A DNA stretch of 64,000 nt. Origin: Trichobilharzia szidati. Lineage: Eukaryota > Platyhelminthes > Trematoda > Strigeidida > Schistosomatidae. Each line of letters opens with the position of its first letter. Positions within the stretch are counted from its first letter, which is position 1. The stretch is taken from the NCBI GenBank assembly GCA_944472155.2, contig OX235277.1:39076758-39140757 (forward strand), written 5' to 3'. A program made the translations under genes and the position numbers. The notes below the pieces were generated by a model. The model searched no databases. It was not told where the DNA came from and saw only the letters and a program-made list of their open reading frames with translations. This document shows positions 1 to 10,815 of this stretch, one piece after another.

Positions 1-239
1 GATAACTGCTAATATATACATAACTGTCACACTGACAAAACTTTGTGATTAAAAACTGAGTTTTGTTAAGTAAAGGATGTGTGTGTGTGTGTCCGTGAGA
101 GAGAATCTCGCAAGCGAAGTTGAAAGTTACATCAGAATAACGACTTTAACACACATTTAAAGATATTGTATAGTACGGAACTCACACGAACACTAGATAA
201 AAGACTTTTGTTTTAAAAGCCTGATTAATCAACAATGCA

Positions 240-412
240 CACGTGTAGGTAGTCCCGGGTTCGATACCCAACTAACGACAGTCCATCTAACCTCGCTCAA
301 CCGGTTAAAAAAGAAAGAAGGCTGGGGGTCTGGGGATAAAACAAAGCTCACCCAATGATAACGAAAAATAATCCGACGGTTACTGAAACACCTCAGAGGT
401 AAAACTTCAGAA
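240..412 (+). repeat. Degraded SINE-B copy (tRNA-like head)
   Basis: It begins with a B-box-like tract (gggttcgatacc) and continues with the SINE-B body seen better at 4797-5060: 'cctcgct', a 'ggttaaaaaagaaagaaggctggggg' equivalent, and 'ttactgaaac' near the end. Highly diverged. A short open frame just downstream (413-610) shows no recognisable domain and is not called as a gene. Confidence 0.35.
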
Positions 413-654
413 GTGCCCTATGTCCTCTGTGCGGAATGCAAGGGAATGAAAAAAGAACTGAAACACACTGTGTCAGATTTAGATAGATTGAGAAGTGTTG
501 AGTTCAAGTCAGTGATAAAAACATGGACACCTGCACACGCATACATACATACACATTTATATGATTCTTGTGTTATCCACTTTTACGGATGCTGCTTTAA
601 GACATGTTAGATAGACTATTAAGACATACAAATTTTGGATTTCCATCATAAATC

Positions 655-860
655 AACATCAATTAGAGAAAGTGTTGAAAACCAGCTCGGAGCACTGGAC
701 GGTTTGTTTCGTCCAATTATTTCCAAGCTCCTCATCAGTGCACACCCACTCTACCTCGTCAGCAAGGATCAGATTCAGAACCTTTAAATTACAAGACTAA
801 ACAACTCATTGATCATTCAGTCATTCGAGAAGGAATTCAATGATCCCTGAATTATGACTT
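655..860 (-). repeat. SINE-A fragment, reverse orientation
   Basis: It carries the SINE-A signature read backwards: 'catcaattagagaaagtgttgaaaacc', then a 'ctgtttcgtcc' equivalent, then 'gcacacccac', a decayed tRNA-like head, and 'cattcagtcattcg'. Strongly diverged from the better copies at 6785-7405. Confidence 0.5.
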
Positions 861-1026
861 TATCGACTCGTGTGCTGCTCTCACACCGTCGCTTTTGGCT
901 TCATTGAATTCCAGCCCAAGTGGCTGATTGGTCAACCAGCATTTGTCTTGTAACCTCAAAGTCTTAAGGTTTGATCCCTGCCGGTAGGTGAGTTCGTGCG
1001 TGCTTCCTGCTAAATAGTCTCAAAGT

Positions 1027-1335
1027 GTGGTGAGAACTGGCTGCTAGCCAAAGTTGGTAGACAGTAATTGACGTCAGTGTTTATGTCCTCAATATTGGTG
1101 GTGATAAAATGAGAACAAAGGCTTTGCGTAGGCGGATACAGTTAGCATATGGATGGTCTGACACAGCCAGCCACAAAGAGATGCAAGGTTAACTTTCTGT
1201 GAGAAACAACCAATCAAAAGACTGCATTTTCTACTAGCAATAATCTACAATAATGTACATTAAAATCTAAAAAATATGTGTTGATTTTCCTTAATAAACG
1301 ATCTGTTGCCTGGCCCTTGTCTTCTGTTGTTAAAA
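1027..1335 (+). repeat. LTR-like repeat, family 1 (possible solo LTR)
   Basis: It starts tgtggtgaga and ends cttctgttgtta. A second copy lies in opposite orientation at 15093-15432, where the ends read TGTGGTGAG and GTTGTTACA, the TG...CA form of a long terminal repeat. An AATAAA lies about 40 bases before the 3' end ('ccttaataaacgatctg'), as expected of an LTR polyadenylation signal. No gag/pol-like frame adjoins it, so a solo LTR is the simplest reading. A non-LTR repeat of unknown type remains possible. Confidence 0.42.
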
Positions 1336-1584
1336 AAGTAGTACGAAACAGCTGTCTAGTACTCCGTGCTAACTTTGAATGACCAACCATCAAGGTTTAG
1401 GATGGCGTAGACCGGGAATCAAAACGCCAACTATCTGCTTGGCAGACGAATATTCTAGCCCCGAATCACCAACACATCGACCAAACCAGTTAGACAAATA
1501 ATATAATTATGACAGTGAAGAGAGCTAGAGCTTTGGATCCTAAAGTGTAGTAAAGTGAAATAACTTCAAAACGAATGAAAAAAT

Positions 1585-1800
1585 ACATCCGTTAGAGAAC
1601 CATTGAAAACCATCAGAAAATACTGAACAGATTTTTCTCCCTTGTTCAGGACTCTTCAGCTCCATTTACCCATAACCCTACCAAGTATTGACAGCAGGAC
1701 CTTCAGGTTGCAAGGCGAGCCCATTGATCATTCAGTCATTAGGACAGAATCCCATAACCTATCAATTCTAACTTTTGACAATTCGAAACATAAGCCGCAA
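1585..1800 (-). repeat. SINE-A fragment, reverse orientation
   Basis: Reversed SINE-A landmarks in order: 'gttagagaaccattgaaaacc', 'ggactcttcag', 'caggaccttcaggttgcaag', 'cattcagtcattagga' and 'caattctaactttt'. The open frame across it (1642-1875) is only a translation of the repeat. Confidence 0.6.
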
Positions 1801-1999
1801 CTACCAGTCATTCATTTTTATGTCATGGAATGTTGTATTCGAGAATTCCCAGTAGAATGCTTAATAAAGTGTTAGCAAAGCATATATGCACTATTGAGGG
1901 ACATTCTTCTCTTTCTGATCAGTTATCACTTTGGTCGTTGAATTATGACACAGAATATAACTCTCAATTTTAAGTAGTTTTGACGGCAACATGGATTTA

Positions 2000-2850
2000 A
2001 TTAGTTAGGAAGACTTCGCGTCGAGAGCAACTTTCCTGCGGCTATCTCTTCCAAACATTTAAAACTAAAATATAATGTTGAGTTGTTTATTTGATGAATG
2101 ACCACAATGCGAACTTCATCAACATAAGCAGACCAGGAGGAAGTGTAACCCATATGTGTGCCTCGAGAAAATGACTGACTGATTGGTTTCAACGTAGAAA
2201 AACTGTGCACAGATGTGCAGTAGTTCCAGTTGCAAAACTCCCTCCTTGTAGCACACAAAGCAAGAGAAGAGAGCAAAGAGAGATCCAAAAGAGAGAGAGA
2301 GTATTGGTTGTCGGTGGAGGAAAGCGATGTCTAGACATCCATGCGTAACACACGTCTTAACCATCTCAATCGATGCAGCTGCCTCACAACCTCGTCAATT
2401 GATTTCCTACCCCACCCACCTACCACCTGACGCTTAACTTCAATATCGCTCACCTTGTAATACCACCCAACAAACATACGGGAGATAGAACGCAGACATT
2501 TATGACCAAAGACTGCTAGCTAGCCTTTTTGTATCGCTCACTTTCAATGACCGTATCTCACTCACAGCTAGCCATAAAGGAGGACAGAGCAAAGTGACTC
2601 TGAGCAGTACACACGCCCTTTGGTCGGCAGCCAGCCAGCTGGATAATATCACGTGTTGGCATATGCCAAAGGAGCTATCTGCATCCATGCTAAGATTTCG
2701 TCTGTGATCAACCCGCTGGTGTTGGCTGATGCAACCCCTAAAATAGGTGAAGTGGTCAACACGCGTTCCACCAACCAATTCACCCCCTATGTTTTCGACC
2801 TAGGAGTGAGTCGATGTAGTCCAGTCCCGTAGCATCATCTTACGTTTGAC
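2000..2850 (-). pseudogene. Decayed non-LTR retrotransposon, RT thumb and C-terminus
   Basis: Read on the minus strand from about 2850 down, pieces in several frames resemble the C-terminal half of a LINE reverse transcriptase: 'VDHFTYFRGCIS' (normally a YLGSxIS-type strand after the RT core), 'SVLLYG'-like text near 2570, and a basic C-terminal stretch near 2350 reading MVKTCVTHGCLD where the family has HVLRM. The same C-terminal tract is better kept at 49455-49640 as LHRLRWLGHVLRM, and the two share a 3' untranslated tail (2180-2300 against 49830-49930). Frame changes are many; it is dead. Probably RTE-like, but a different family from the copy at 9308. Confidence 0.6.
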
Positions 2851-2859
2851 AGCACAGGA

Positions 2860-3560
2860 GCGATTCGCATGCCAAACATTCGAAGACTGCTGCTTTATAT
2901 TTCTTACAAGCATATTCAAAATTTCTTCCTCCCACACTTCCTTTACCTCTACCTCTACAACTTCGCTTTTCCTTTTGTCCACTTTTTACAAAAGTTATCC
3001 CAAAAAAAGGAAATATAAAACAACAACGGGTGAATACAGCTCAGCGAAGAGTTAGTTAGTCCTTTTTCTCTTCTTCCTCTTCTTCAATGAGATTATTTGC
3101 AAAAACCAGAGAACAATTGCATTCATTGTTGTAACTGTTATCATTATAATTATACAACTTCCTTTTAATAAAAAGGAATATACAGTCTATTTATTATCAA
3201 GGTATCGAGTTGAATTAGTCGACCAAAACGACAAAAAAAGCGCAAGAAAAAGCAAAAAATGAAAAAAATATAAAATAGATAAAATCAAAAAGATTTTATT
3301 TTGAGTATAATGAAAACTCATTGAAATGTAACAAAGGAAGAAAAATAAAACATGTTTCAAAACTGAATGACCAAAATCTTCCATTCTCATTTTAGACATT
3401 TAAGGTGGACGACTAACTGACTGACTGACTGACTTATGTGCCTTTTTCTTTGATAACTTTTGAGGAAAACAGTTAAGCGAGAGATGACGGACTGAAGCTG
3501 AAGGCAAACAGAAGTCTCCTTTTAACAGTTTGAAAAATTTTGGGCATTGGGTATATGATA
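2860..3560. other. AT-rich interval, no gene recognised
   Basis: It holds low-complexity pyrimidine tracts (2920-2980, 3060-3085), poly-A-rich stretches (3230-3300) and a short gact/ctga microsatellite near 3412-3436. Open frames are short and follow the base bias. I see no repeat family or protein here. Confidence 0.4.
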
Positions 3561-3562
3561 TT

Positions 3563-4145
3563 CATTATAATGAAGGTTTTTGTATTTCCCAATGAATGAA
3601 AAAGAGCAAAACGATATTGTTTTTACTGACGTTTCGCTATTTAATGGCACTAATAGCTTTATCAAAGTAGTATTATTAAACCGGAACTTACAAAATCTCA
3701 GCATATAAATAACAAAGAGTTAAGGGGTGAGAAAATAGACTTAGGTCAAGTTAAAGGGACATATTGAAAGTCAAAATAACAATGAAGATCACTAAACCAA
3801 ATAACAAAGGTAATAGTACATCTCTTATGGTATCAAAACAAAGTTTACTAACTTGATCATCGTTCGTCAATCTGGGGTCATTTTTTGTTGTTGTCATGCT
3901 GGTCAATTGGTAAAGATAACAAAATCAAAACCAAGTGTAGATTGTTGGATTTGATCAGTGTGTAACATTATAAAAGTAGTGTGTGTTCACATAGTGAACT
4001 TGCATATCACATTCGTGTTGATTTTGTCACTTCATGGGGGAGGGAGTTGTTGTAACCAGGTCATTAAATAGCGAAACGTCAGTAAAAACAACAATATCGT
4101 TTTGTTTTTCATTCATTGGGAAATACAAAAACCTTTATTATAAAG
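3563..4145. mobile_element. PLE termini in inverted orientation, no coding core
   Basis: A tract 'gtttttgtatttcccaatga' at about 3575-3595 continues to 'ttttactgacgtttcgcta' (3630-3650). The same tract appears reversed at about 4068-4141. The two arms of roughly 75-80 bases face each other across about 410 bases. The central part (3660-4060) has no recognisable coding sequence. The gcgaaacgtcag core with an upstream complementary tract matches the terminal motif of other PLE ends in this window (17213, 18131, 59556). Fragments of the same end also occur at 27535-27600 and 33855-33880. Confidence 0.5.
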
Positions 4146-4164
4146 AAGTCTCCTTTATTTAATT

Positions 4165-4310
4165 CAATTTTAGATTTTCCTGTCGATTGATTGGAAATCA
4201 TTACTCACTGTGGAATGCAAGCACATCCAGTAGCTGACGAGTCCCAAACGGGACGAAATGCGCATCCTGGATTCTACTGCTAGTCACTATCCACCAGTTT
4301 ACTTCTAGAA
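4165..4310 (+). repeat. Hammerhead SINE (Sm-alpha-like), 3' part
   Basis: It shares the order of landmarks of the full-length copy at 56625-56925: a 'cgattgattgga' stretch, 'cactgtggaatgcaagcacatcc', the ribozyme, and 'ctgctagtcac' with 'ccaccag' after it. The tRNA-like head of the full-length element is missing here (internal deletion), joining the 5' unit directly to the ribozyme region. Confidence 0.65.
4224..4273 (+). ncRNA. Hammerhead ribozyme, core intact
   Basis: All core parts are present: CTGACGA at 4234-4240 (CUGANGA), stem II GTCCC...GGGAC, GAAA at 4255-4258, a minimal self-complementary stem III (tgcgca) and a cleavage triplet ATC ending at 4266. Stem I pairs ATCCAG (4225-4230) with CTGGAT (4267-4272). 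Three bases (TAG) sit between stem I and the core where other copies have none, so activity is uncertain. The type is known from Schistosoma satellite/SINE DNA; the call rests on motif order and pairing, not on a computed fold. Confidence 0.8.
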
Positions 4311-4399
4311 GTCTCCTTTATTGTCAAAACCACTACTAGTCAGCATACGTCCATGCATACACACACACACAAGAAAACTAGTTCAACCAATTATTCTAT

Positions 4400-4660
4400 T
4401 TTACAATTGACCATAGAATGATATCAGTTAGAGAACCACTGACCCTCTCCCCCCCCCATCGGAACGACTGCACAGTTGTTTCGTCCTAGTTTTGGACTCA
4501 TCGGCGGTAGGCACTCACCACTAGGTCTCAAGCCCAGGACCTTCCAGTTCCAAGTCAAGCTCACAGATCATACAGTTACTGAGATGACCCAACTCAACAG
4601 CAAGCCCATGAATTCTAACCTCTACCAATTCATGATTTTAGAGCGATCACCAGTCGAAAA
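4400..4660 (-). repeat. SINE-A copy, reverse orientation
   Basis: Reversed SINE-A: 'gatatcagttagagaaccact', a C-run insertion at 4446, 'ctgtttcgtcctagttttggactc', a weakened tRNA-like head ('aggaccttccagttccaag'), and 'catgaattctaacctctacc'. Unpaired, unlike most SINE-A units here. Confidence 0.7.
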
Positions 4661-4796
4661 CAATGAGAAAACAGCTGTGTCCAGTACTCCCTGTCTGGTT
4701 TTCAATAATCCCTCGAACTGATATTGGTTTTCCTGACGAAAATCTAACGAATGAATTTAAAAACACACTAATGAATTATTTCATTCGATTTTACGA

Positions 4797-5060
4797 CCAT
4801 GTGCGTCGGTGGCACAGCGCGGTAGAATACTTGCCATGCACCATGTCTTATGTGGTTCGGAGTTCGATCCCCGACCATCGACGCATTTCTTCATTACCTC
4901 GCTAAGTCAATAATAAGACTGGTAAAGAGGGAAGGTTGGGGGGGGGCCATGGGGCTAGCAACAGCATCTCGTACAAACAAACACCACTGCTACTGAAACT
5001 TTGGGCCTCTACCTTAAAGCCCTATATTCCACTGGGAACGTGAAGGAATAAAAAATTTTT
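4797..5060 (+). repeat. SINE-B copy, near full length
   Basis: The head resembles a tRNA: 'gtgcgtcggtggcacagcg' (A-box region), 'ggagttcgatccccgacc' (B box), closing 'cgacgca'. The body follows: 'acctcgctaagtcaataataagactggtaaag', 'gggctagcaac', 'actgctactgaaac', 'ttccactgggaacgtgaagg', then an A-rich tail. No anticodon arm of a functional tRNA can be defended, so this is a SINE rather than a tRNA gene. Confidence 0.75.
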
Positions 5061-5069
5061 TTACGACCA

Positions 5070-5735
5070 TACACTTATATTAAGTGGCAATCCAACTAAC
5101 TATTATTATTGTTATTGTTCATTTTGGTTTGGAACATACGACCTCAACAGAACATCTCCATGTCAGCCCCTCCTCTGAACTACTCTTTAGCTGGCCTCAT
5201 GATTGCCCACAGCCTGTCATCTCCTTATCACACGATCACCCTCGCGTGTCACCCTCAAAAGGTGGTGGTGGTGGTGGCAGTGGTTGATAAAAGTCTGCAG
5301 TAGCAGTCTGTTGGAAATGCTTTTCGTGATATCCACACCAAGTTTATTACCCGTATAGAAGAACTGACTAACTTAACACTGGTATTGAATATCTGAACCG
5401 TGTTCTTTAATGTGTTGAAGAGAGTGCAGAAGCTTTTGGAAGCTGAAGGCGTAACTTGCGTTTCCCATTCTGACCTTAACCTCTTTATTTGTGCACGCCA
5501 ATTGCCTGTATTTGAAATGATAGATACTTACTAGATGAGTGAAGCAAGTACCTTCCAGTGTGCCCCATTTTTTTAATAACTTTTACAGACAACAGTTAAG
5601 AGAGATGACGAGGATTGAAGGTAAACAGAAGTCTCCTTTATAGCTAAAACTGCTACGAGTCATCACACTTCTATGCACACACACAAAAGAAAACAATACT
5701 CCAAACAATTATCCCATTTTCCAGGTATTTATTTG
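5070..5735. other. No gene recognised; short low-complexity tracts
   Basis: Contains a GGT/GGTGGC run near 5262-5284 that gives glycine-rich short frames, and a second occurrence of 'gaagtctcctttat' (5630) also found near 4309 and 4146, suggesting a diverged repeat. Nothing codes recognisably. Confidence 0.35.
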
Positions 5736-5739
5736 TCGA

Positions 5740-6270
5740 GATTTCGATTGGTTGGTTCCAGGGTTTCATCATGAGCTGACATCGGTTAAAAAACCACTGA
5801 ATACTAGCTGGGAGTACTGGACAGCCAGATGTTTCTTCAGCCCAGTTTGGGACTCTTCGCCAGTACCACCCACCAACAGGGTGCGAACTCAGGACCTTCT
5901 GGTTACAAGGCTAGAGAGCTCGTAGACCATTAAGCCACTGGGACCCAATTACCAGCCCATGAATTTCAACTTCTGCCAATCGACGCACGACACAGCGCGA
6001 CCTCTGGCCAATTTCATTGCTCGGGAGTATTTGTCCTCATACCCGACTTGCCGTACCCTACTGGTTACGACTTCCGACCATAATAGGGCCAGTCACCAGT
6101 GAGCATCTCACTGATTTTCAAGTATTGGTTTGTAGGGATTTGATTAACTGATTACAGGATTTCCCCATGAACTGACATCGGTTAGAGAACCACTGGAAAA
6201 AACCAGCTGAGTGTACTGGACAGCTGTTTCGTCTGTCTAGTTTGGGACTCGTCAGCAGTACGCAACTACC
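5740..6270 (-). repeat. Two SINE-A copies in tandem, reverse orientation
   Basis: The first (5740-6120) is nearly full length: tail 'gattggttggttccagggtttcatcatgagctgacatcgg', the 'gagtactggacag' block, B box read backwards 'ggtgcgaactcaggacc', 'agctcgtagaccattaagccac', and the 5' body to 'gccagtcaccagtgagcatc'. The second starts immediately ('ttttcaagtattggtttgtaggg') and is cut off near 6270. The direct abutment defines the outer end of the family as attttcaagtattgg. Confidence 0.75.
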
Positions 6271-6279
6271 AAGGTTCTA

Positions 6280-6780
6280 TTTTTGTTTAACTATCAGGCA
6301 ATTCATTTGCAATTACTCAAGCTCTCAATATATGATCCTGTCACACAATCACTTACTTGAGATGTATTAATCTTTGTCTCTATGAGTGATGGTAGTATCC
6401 AACTGATTGATTGAGTGATTGATTGACTTGAGCAGTGGCATACAACTCACACACCTACAATATATGCACATATTTACATGCATATATATATTTATATATA
6501 TTGTCATGAAGCTATACCACCTGTCTTGCTTGGCAGTTATGCTGTCAAAAACCATCATATGATGTGCCATCTTGATAATTTCGATGATGAAATTTATCTC
6601 GAGCTGTGTGTGTCACCATTATTTGCAACTGGTGAATTTGACTTCTGTGTTTGCTAATTTATATTCTGTACTTTTCACTGTTACTTGACATAATAAACTG
6701 ATTTGCATATTTGTTACATTTTGTCATCAGTCTTCACTCTACTACTCTATTCATCGAAAATGGTCTCCTTTCAATTTATA
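6280..6780. other. No gene recognised
   Basis: AT-rich DNA with a TA-rich stretch (6480-6500). No coding potential above background and no repeat I can match elsewhere in the window. Confidence 0.35.
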
Positions 6781-6784
6781 TTTA

Positions 6785-7405
6785 CGAGTTTTACCACGGA
6801 GGATTGATATCAGTTAGAGAACGATTCAAATCCATCAGCTGTTTCATCCTAGTTTGGGGATCATCACCAGTACGCACCCACCACAGGGGTTCGAACCCAG
6901 GACCTTTTAGTTACAAGGCAAGTGAACTCGTATACCATTCAGCCATTCGGACCCGATTCAATGGCCAGTCCATGAATTCTAACTTCTACCAATCTGATGC
7001 CCACTAGTGACTTGCTACAGGACGGAGTTTTCTGGAGTTCTAGTGAAAAGTCGTGACCAGTGACGTCCATCCAGTCGACAGTGACGATTCATTTCCCACC
7101 GATGACATTGGTTGGTGTTAGTTGCGCTAAATGCATCACGAATTGGTAGAAGTTAGAATTGATGTATTGGCCACTGAATTGGGTCCCAGTGGCTGAATGG
7201 TATACGAGTTTGCTAGCCTTGTAATCGGGAGCTCCTGGGTTCGAGCCCTGTTGGTGGGTGGGTGCGTACTGATGAACAGTCCCAAACTATGACGGAGGAA
7301 ACAGCTGTCCAGTAATCCCAGCTAATATTCCAATGGTTCTCTAACTGATGTCAGCTCATGTTGAAATCCTGTTACCAATCAATCAAAATCCCTACAAACC
7401 AATAC
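6785..7405. repeat. SINE-A foldback pair (head to head)
   Basis: The left half (6785-7120) is SINE-A reversed: 'tttacgagttttaccacggagg', 'gatatcagttagagaac', 'ctgtttcatcctagtttggg', reversed B box 'gggttcgaacccaggacc'. The right half (7130-7405) is SINE-A forward: 'gaattggtagaagttagaa', 'gggtcccagtggctgaatgg' (A box), 'gggttcgagccc' (B box), 'gtcccaaactatgacggag', ending with 'aatccctacaaaccaatactt'. The tails are outermost and the tRNA-like heads face each other, so the unit can fold into a long hairpin. Confidence 0.75.
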
Positions 7406-8148
7406 TTGAAAAACTAGGAAAGTTGGATGTTTCATCCATGACTAATTCCGAAATCTTACTTCATACATTAAAGGCGGCGCTCAGGATGTTCATCAATAAA
7501 GATAATGAAACTTTCGAAATAAAAAAACGCTCCAGCTTAGATAATATGATGATACACATTACAACTAGAGAGTTTTATCTATCCTCCTTATGAGACTGAG
7601 AATACAAATTTTTACATATTCCAAGATAGTAGCAGTAGAATACAGTAGTGAAGATACAATAATAAATAGGTCAATCTACGTTTAAAATAAAATCTCCTTT
7701 CTAAACAATGAAAGAATGTATCCACTGGGAATTACTCGGCATGTAGCATTACAATGCCCGATGAAGCTCCGTGAAGCGTTTGAAGGCAAGACAGAAGTAA
7801 GACAATACCACCTATAATCACAAATGATATTCCTGACTGAAAGGGACTAGATCGTACAACAGCCGCTGGGGACTGAGTAGACAGGCATGCGCTTTGAACC
7901 CAAAATGGACTTCACGAATTGGTTTTTTGCCTAATCTCGTACAAAATCGAAGGTCTAAGGGTGGAAACATTTAGGTTGGCGCAGAAGAAGCAGTCGGGAA
8001 ACGAAGGCAGGACTTCAACTGAACATCACAATCACCAATGGAACCTACTTTGAAGGAAATCACCAATTTCACTTATCTCAACAGAATCATTTCAACTACA
8101 GGTGAAACGAATGAGAGTGAAAAAGGCAGAATCGGTAAAGTAAAATAG

Positions 8149-8541
8149 CTTGATTGGACACTAGTAACTAGCGCGATGTGTCTAGTCCATTCTATCAGTC
8201 AGGTTAAGTTTGCAAAGTGGCCACCATGCCACTAGGTAGCTTCGCCATCACGATGCACATTGATTTGATGATATTAGGTGGTTGAAGGCAATCGGCAGGA
8301 AACCTTGGACCTAAATTTCATGCTAGTTGGCACTCGTCAGCAAGGCGTATCTGCAACCTGCAACGTCTCTGACTGCAGGTAGTACTGGGTAACGCGGGTT
8401 CGAATCTCAGGAGGGACACATGAGTTCCTTCAAGGCAGTTGCAGATACGCCTATTGCTGACTATTGAGTACCAACTAGCACGAAACCTAGGACAGACAAG
8501 GCTTCCTGTGGCCGATTGCCTCCAACCATCTAATATCATCA
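8149..8541. repeat. SINE-D foldback pair inserted in the RTE copy
   Basis: The left half is SINE-D reversed ('gattggacactagtaactag', 'gtttgcaaagtggccaccatg', 'ggcaatcggcagg'). The right half is forward with a tRNA-like head: 'acgcgggttcgaatctcagg' (B box), 'catgagttccttcaagg', 'cgattgcctccaaccatcta'. It is flanked by aaagtaaaata (8137-8147) and aaagtaagata (8542-8552), 10 of 11 bases alike, read as a target duplication. Confidence 0.75.
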
Positions 8542-8552
8542 AAAGTAAGATA

Positions 8553-8712
8553 ATTTTTCTATAGTTGGTTTGTAAGGATTAGATTTGCTTTTTACCCAAG
8601 TGGATGCGTACTGTCGATGATTCCCAAACTAGGATGAAATAGCTGCCCAGTACTCCGGTGTTGGTTTTCAATGGTTCTTCAACTGATATCAATCTGTGAT
8701 CAACTCGTAAAG
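8553..8712 (+). repeat. Internally deleted SINE-A with target duplication
   Basis: It starts 'atttttctatagttggtttgtaagg' and ends 'aactgatatcaatctgtgatc' plus 'aactcgtaaag'. The tRNA-like head is gone: the left tail joins directly to the 'gtggatgcgtact' block. The nine bases agtaagata occur at 8544-8552 and again at 8713-8721, a clean duplication bounding the insert. Confidence 0.75.
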
Positions 8713-9293
8713 AGTAAGATAGACCTTGATTACTCTGGGATTAGTGTGCAGGCAGACCTACTGCATTGATCGTAAAGAATAAGATTCGAATTTTCAGCAC
8801 TAATGTCAAGTCAGTCACTACTTCAGTATTGTTCAGAGACTTGGTTAGAGCGTAAGAAAAAGCGTTTCCAACAGGCTACTGTAAACCTGTATCGACGACT
8901 GCCTTCACTGCACTTCATTACTACTAAGAAGATCAAATAGTCGACCGGAAAGAATAAGTAACAAGGAACTCTGGCAACGAATCAGAGTCAAGAACTTATC
9001 GGCCACACACACACACACAGACACACGCTGAGGACACCGTCGTTGAGTGACACATCAAAAATGCCAAGGAGGCCGCCTTCCAAGAAGGCCCGAATAGGAA
9101 ACGGTGAGTTCAGAATGAGTTCGGGGTGGACATGGAAGAGACAGAGAGAGACAAGGAGATGAATGCTTAGGCATAATCGTGGAGCGAGCTGACAACAACT
9201 ATAGTTAACAGAATGAGATGGAATAATAACCTCTTCATTATATCTATCCTTCATGCTGCACAATCATTTCTTCATAATTCTTTTTTTTCATCT

Positions 9294-9307
9294 TAATGTC
9301 CTTTCAG
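9294..9307 (+). repeat. Target-site duplication of the RTE copy, 5' side
   Basis: Fourteen bases, taatgtcctttcag, repeated exactly at 10816-10829. The pair bounds a 5'-truncated LINE insertion. Confidence 0.85.
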
Positions 9308-10815
9308 CTGGACCAGATGGAATACCCCCGGAAGCACTGAAAGCGGACCCAGAAACGACAGCAGATATGATGACTCCATTATTGCAAAAGGTCTGGAAGG
9401 AGGGAAAGGTGCCTACTGACTGGAGGAAAGGTTACCTCATGAAACTACCAAAGAAGGGCGACTTAGGACTCTGCAAGAACTGGCGAGGAATCATGCTCTT
9501 GTCGACGCCAAGTAAAATCGTGAGTCGCATCATCCTAGAGAGAATAAAGGACGCACTGGATACAGAACTCCGCCAACCAGAACAAGCTGGGCTCAGGAAA
9601 GGCAAATCATGTTCTGACCAAATCGCAACTCTACGCATCATCATCGAACAAAGCATGGAATGGCAATCAAATCTCTAACTCAACTTCATAGACTTTGAGA
9701 AGGCCTTCGACAGCGTTGACCGCGAAGTAATTTGGAAACTACTCGAGTACTACGGCGTACCCCAAATATTCATCAACCTTATTCAACAGTTGTACGACAA
9801 CGGCACATGTCAAGTGATCCACAACGGAAAACTCAGCGAAGCGTTTGGAGTAAACACAGGAGTCAGAAAAGGGTGCTTATTATCACCAATGATATTCCTA
9901 ATTGTGGTGGACTGGATTATGCGTCAGACAGTGGGAAACGAGAAGACAGGGATATCCTGGACCGACGTAAAGAACCTAGAAGACCTGGATTTTGCGGATG
10001 ATTTATGTTTGATGTCACACAAAATCGAAGACTTACAAGCGAAAACTGACAAACTGGTGGAAGAAGCAGCCGGCGAAGACAGGAATCCAGGTGAACATAG
10101 ACAAGACGGAGGTTATGAAAATAACCAACTAACCAACAACAACAACAGCAGCAACATACAGTGCCAATCACCATCAACGGAAGGGATTTGAAAGAGGTTA
10201 TTTCATTCATTCAAATATCTAGGGAGCATTGTCTCAACTACAGGAGGAACGGACGAGGATGTCAAATCGAGAATCGGGAAGGCGAGAAACACATTCATCA
10301 ACCTGAAACCAATCTGGAAATCTTGGTCACTCAGCATCAACAACAAAATTCGGATTTTCAATACAAACGTCAAGTCAGTTTTGCTATATGGATCAGAAAC
10401 TTGGCGGGTCACAAAGAATATTTCCAACAGCCTGTTGCAGACCTTTATCAACAACTGTCTTCGTTCTATACTGAAGATCAGATGGCCGCCGTAAAGAATC
10501 ACCAACAAGAAACTATGGGAACAAACAAAACAAGAACCAATCACCAACCAACAAATATGCAGGAGATAGTGGAGATGGATTGGATAGCCGCTGAGTGACA
10601 TCGCGCGTCAGGCCATTGCTCGAGTGGAACCCGAAAGGGAAGTGGCAAGTGGGACGTCCAAGGGTGACATGGAGGAGATCGTGTGATGAGGAATTGAAAC
10701 AGTATGGACTAACATGGATGCAGGTGAAAAGTACAGCATAAGACAGAAGCAAGTGGAGACGTGCAGCTGAAGCCCCAAGTTCCACTAGGAACCCAAGGGA
10801 ATAATAATAATAATA
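9308..10815 (+). pseudogene. RTE-clade LINE reverse transcriptase, 5'-truncated, nearly open
   Basis: This is the best-kept LINE here. The RT starts inside its fingers (AGPDGIPPEAL), then FRxPISLLS-type text (NWRGIMLLSTPSKI, about 9478), RTE motif AFDSVDREVIW (9700), a GVRKGCLLSPMIF motif (about 9860) and the catalytic FADD at about 9991-10002. A single TAA at 9676-9678 interrupts an otherwise continuous frame from 9308 to about 10070; a frameshift near 10070 and another near 10205 follow. The thumb text GSIVSTTGGTDEDVKSRIGKA and the conserved KIRIFNTNVKSVLLYGSETW come next. It ends in an AAT repeat, typical of RTE 3' tails. The endonuclease domain is missing by 5' truncation. Confidence 0.9.

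Larger units (their letters stand above)
7850..9000 (+). pseudogene. Old RTE-clade LINE fragment, split by two SINE insertions
   Basis: The first part (7850-8148) carries 'GMRFEPKMDFTN' near 7888 and the DNA of the FADD-to-thumb region in decayed form, including 'ttcaactgaacatcacaatcaccaatgg' and 'aactacaggtgaaacgaatgag' (counterpart of STTGGTDE). It breaks at the text for RIGK. Text for KVRxxLITLG resumes at 8713-8750, followed by KNKIRIF at about 8770 and 'gtcaagtcagt' (NVKSV). SINE-D and SINE-A units fill the gap. Joining the two flanks through the shared aaagtaagata gives an uninterrupted RTE order. Stops and shifts are frequent; it is dead. Confidence 0.75.

Noticed and set aside
3187..3399. 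70-residue minus-strand hydrophobic frame
   Set aside because: Phenylalanine/leucine richness follows A-runs on the plus strand; no other support.
5084..5303. Two overlapping open frames with a glycine/valine-rich end
   Set aside because: They come from a GGT repeat in different frames; no domain and no conservation evidence.
7752..7790. CGATGAAGCTCCGTGAAGCG considered as a hammerhead or PLE end
   Set aside because: Neither core element is complete and no stem can be drawn.
9432..9656. Minus-strand frame opposite the RTE RT
   Set aside because: Antisense shadow of the reverse transcriptase.
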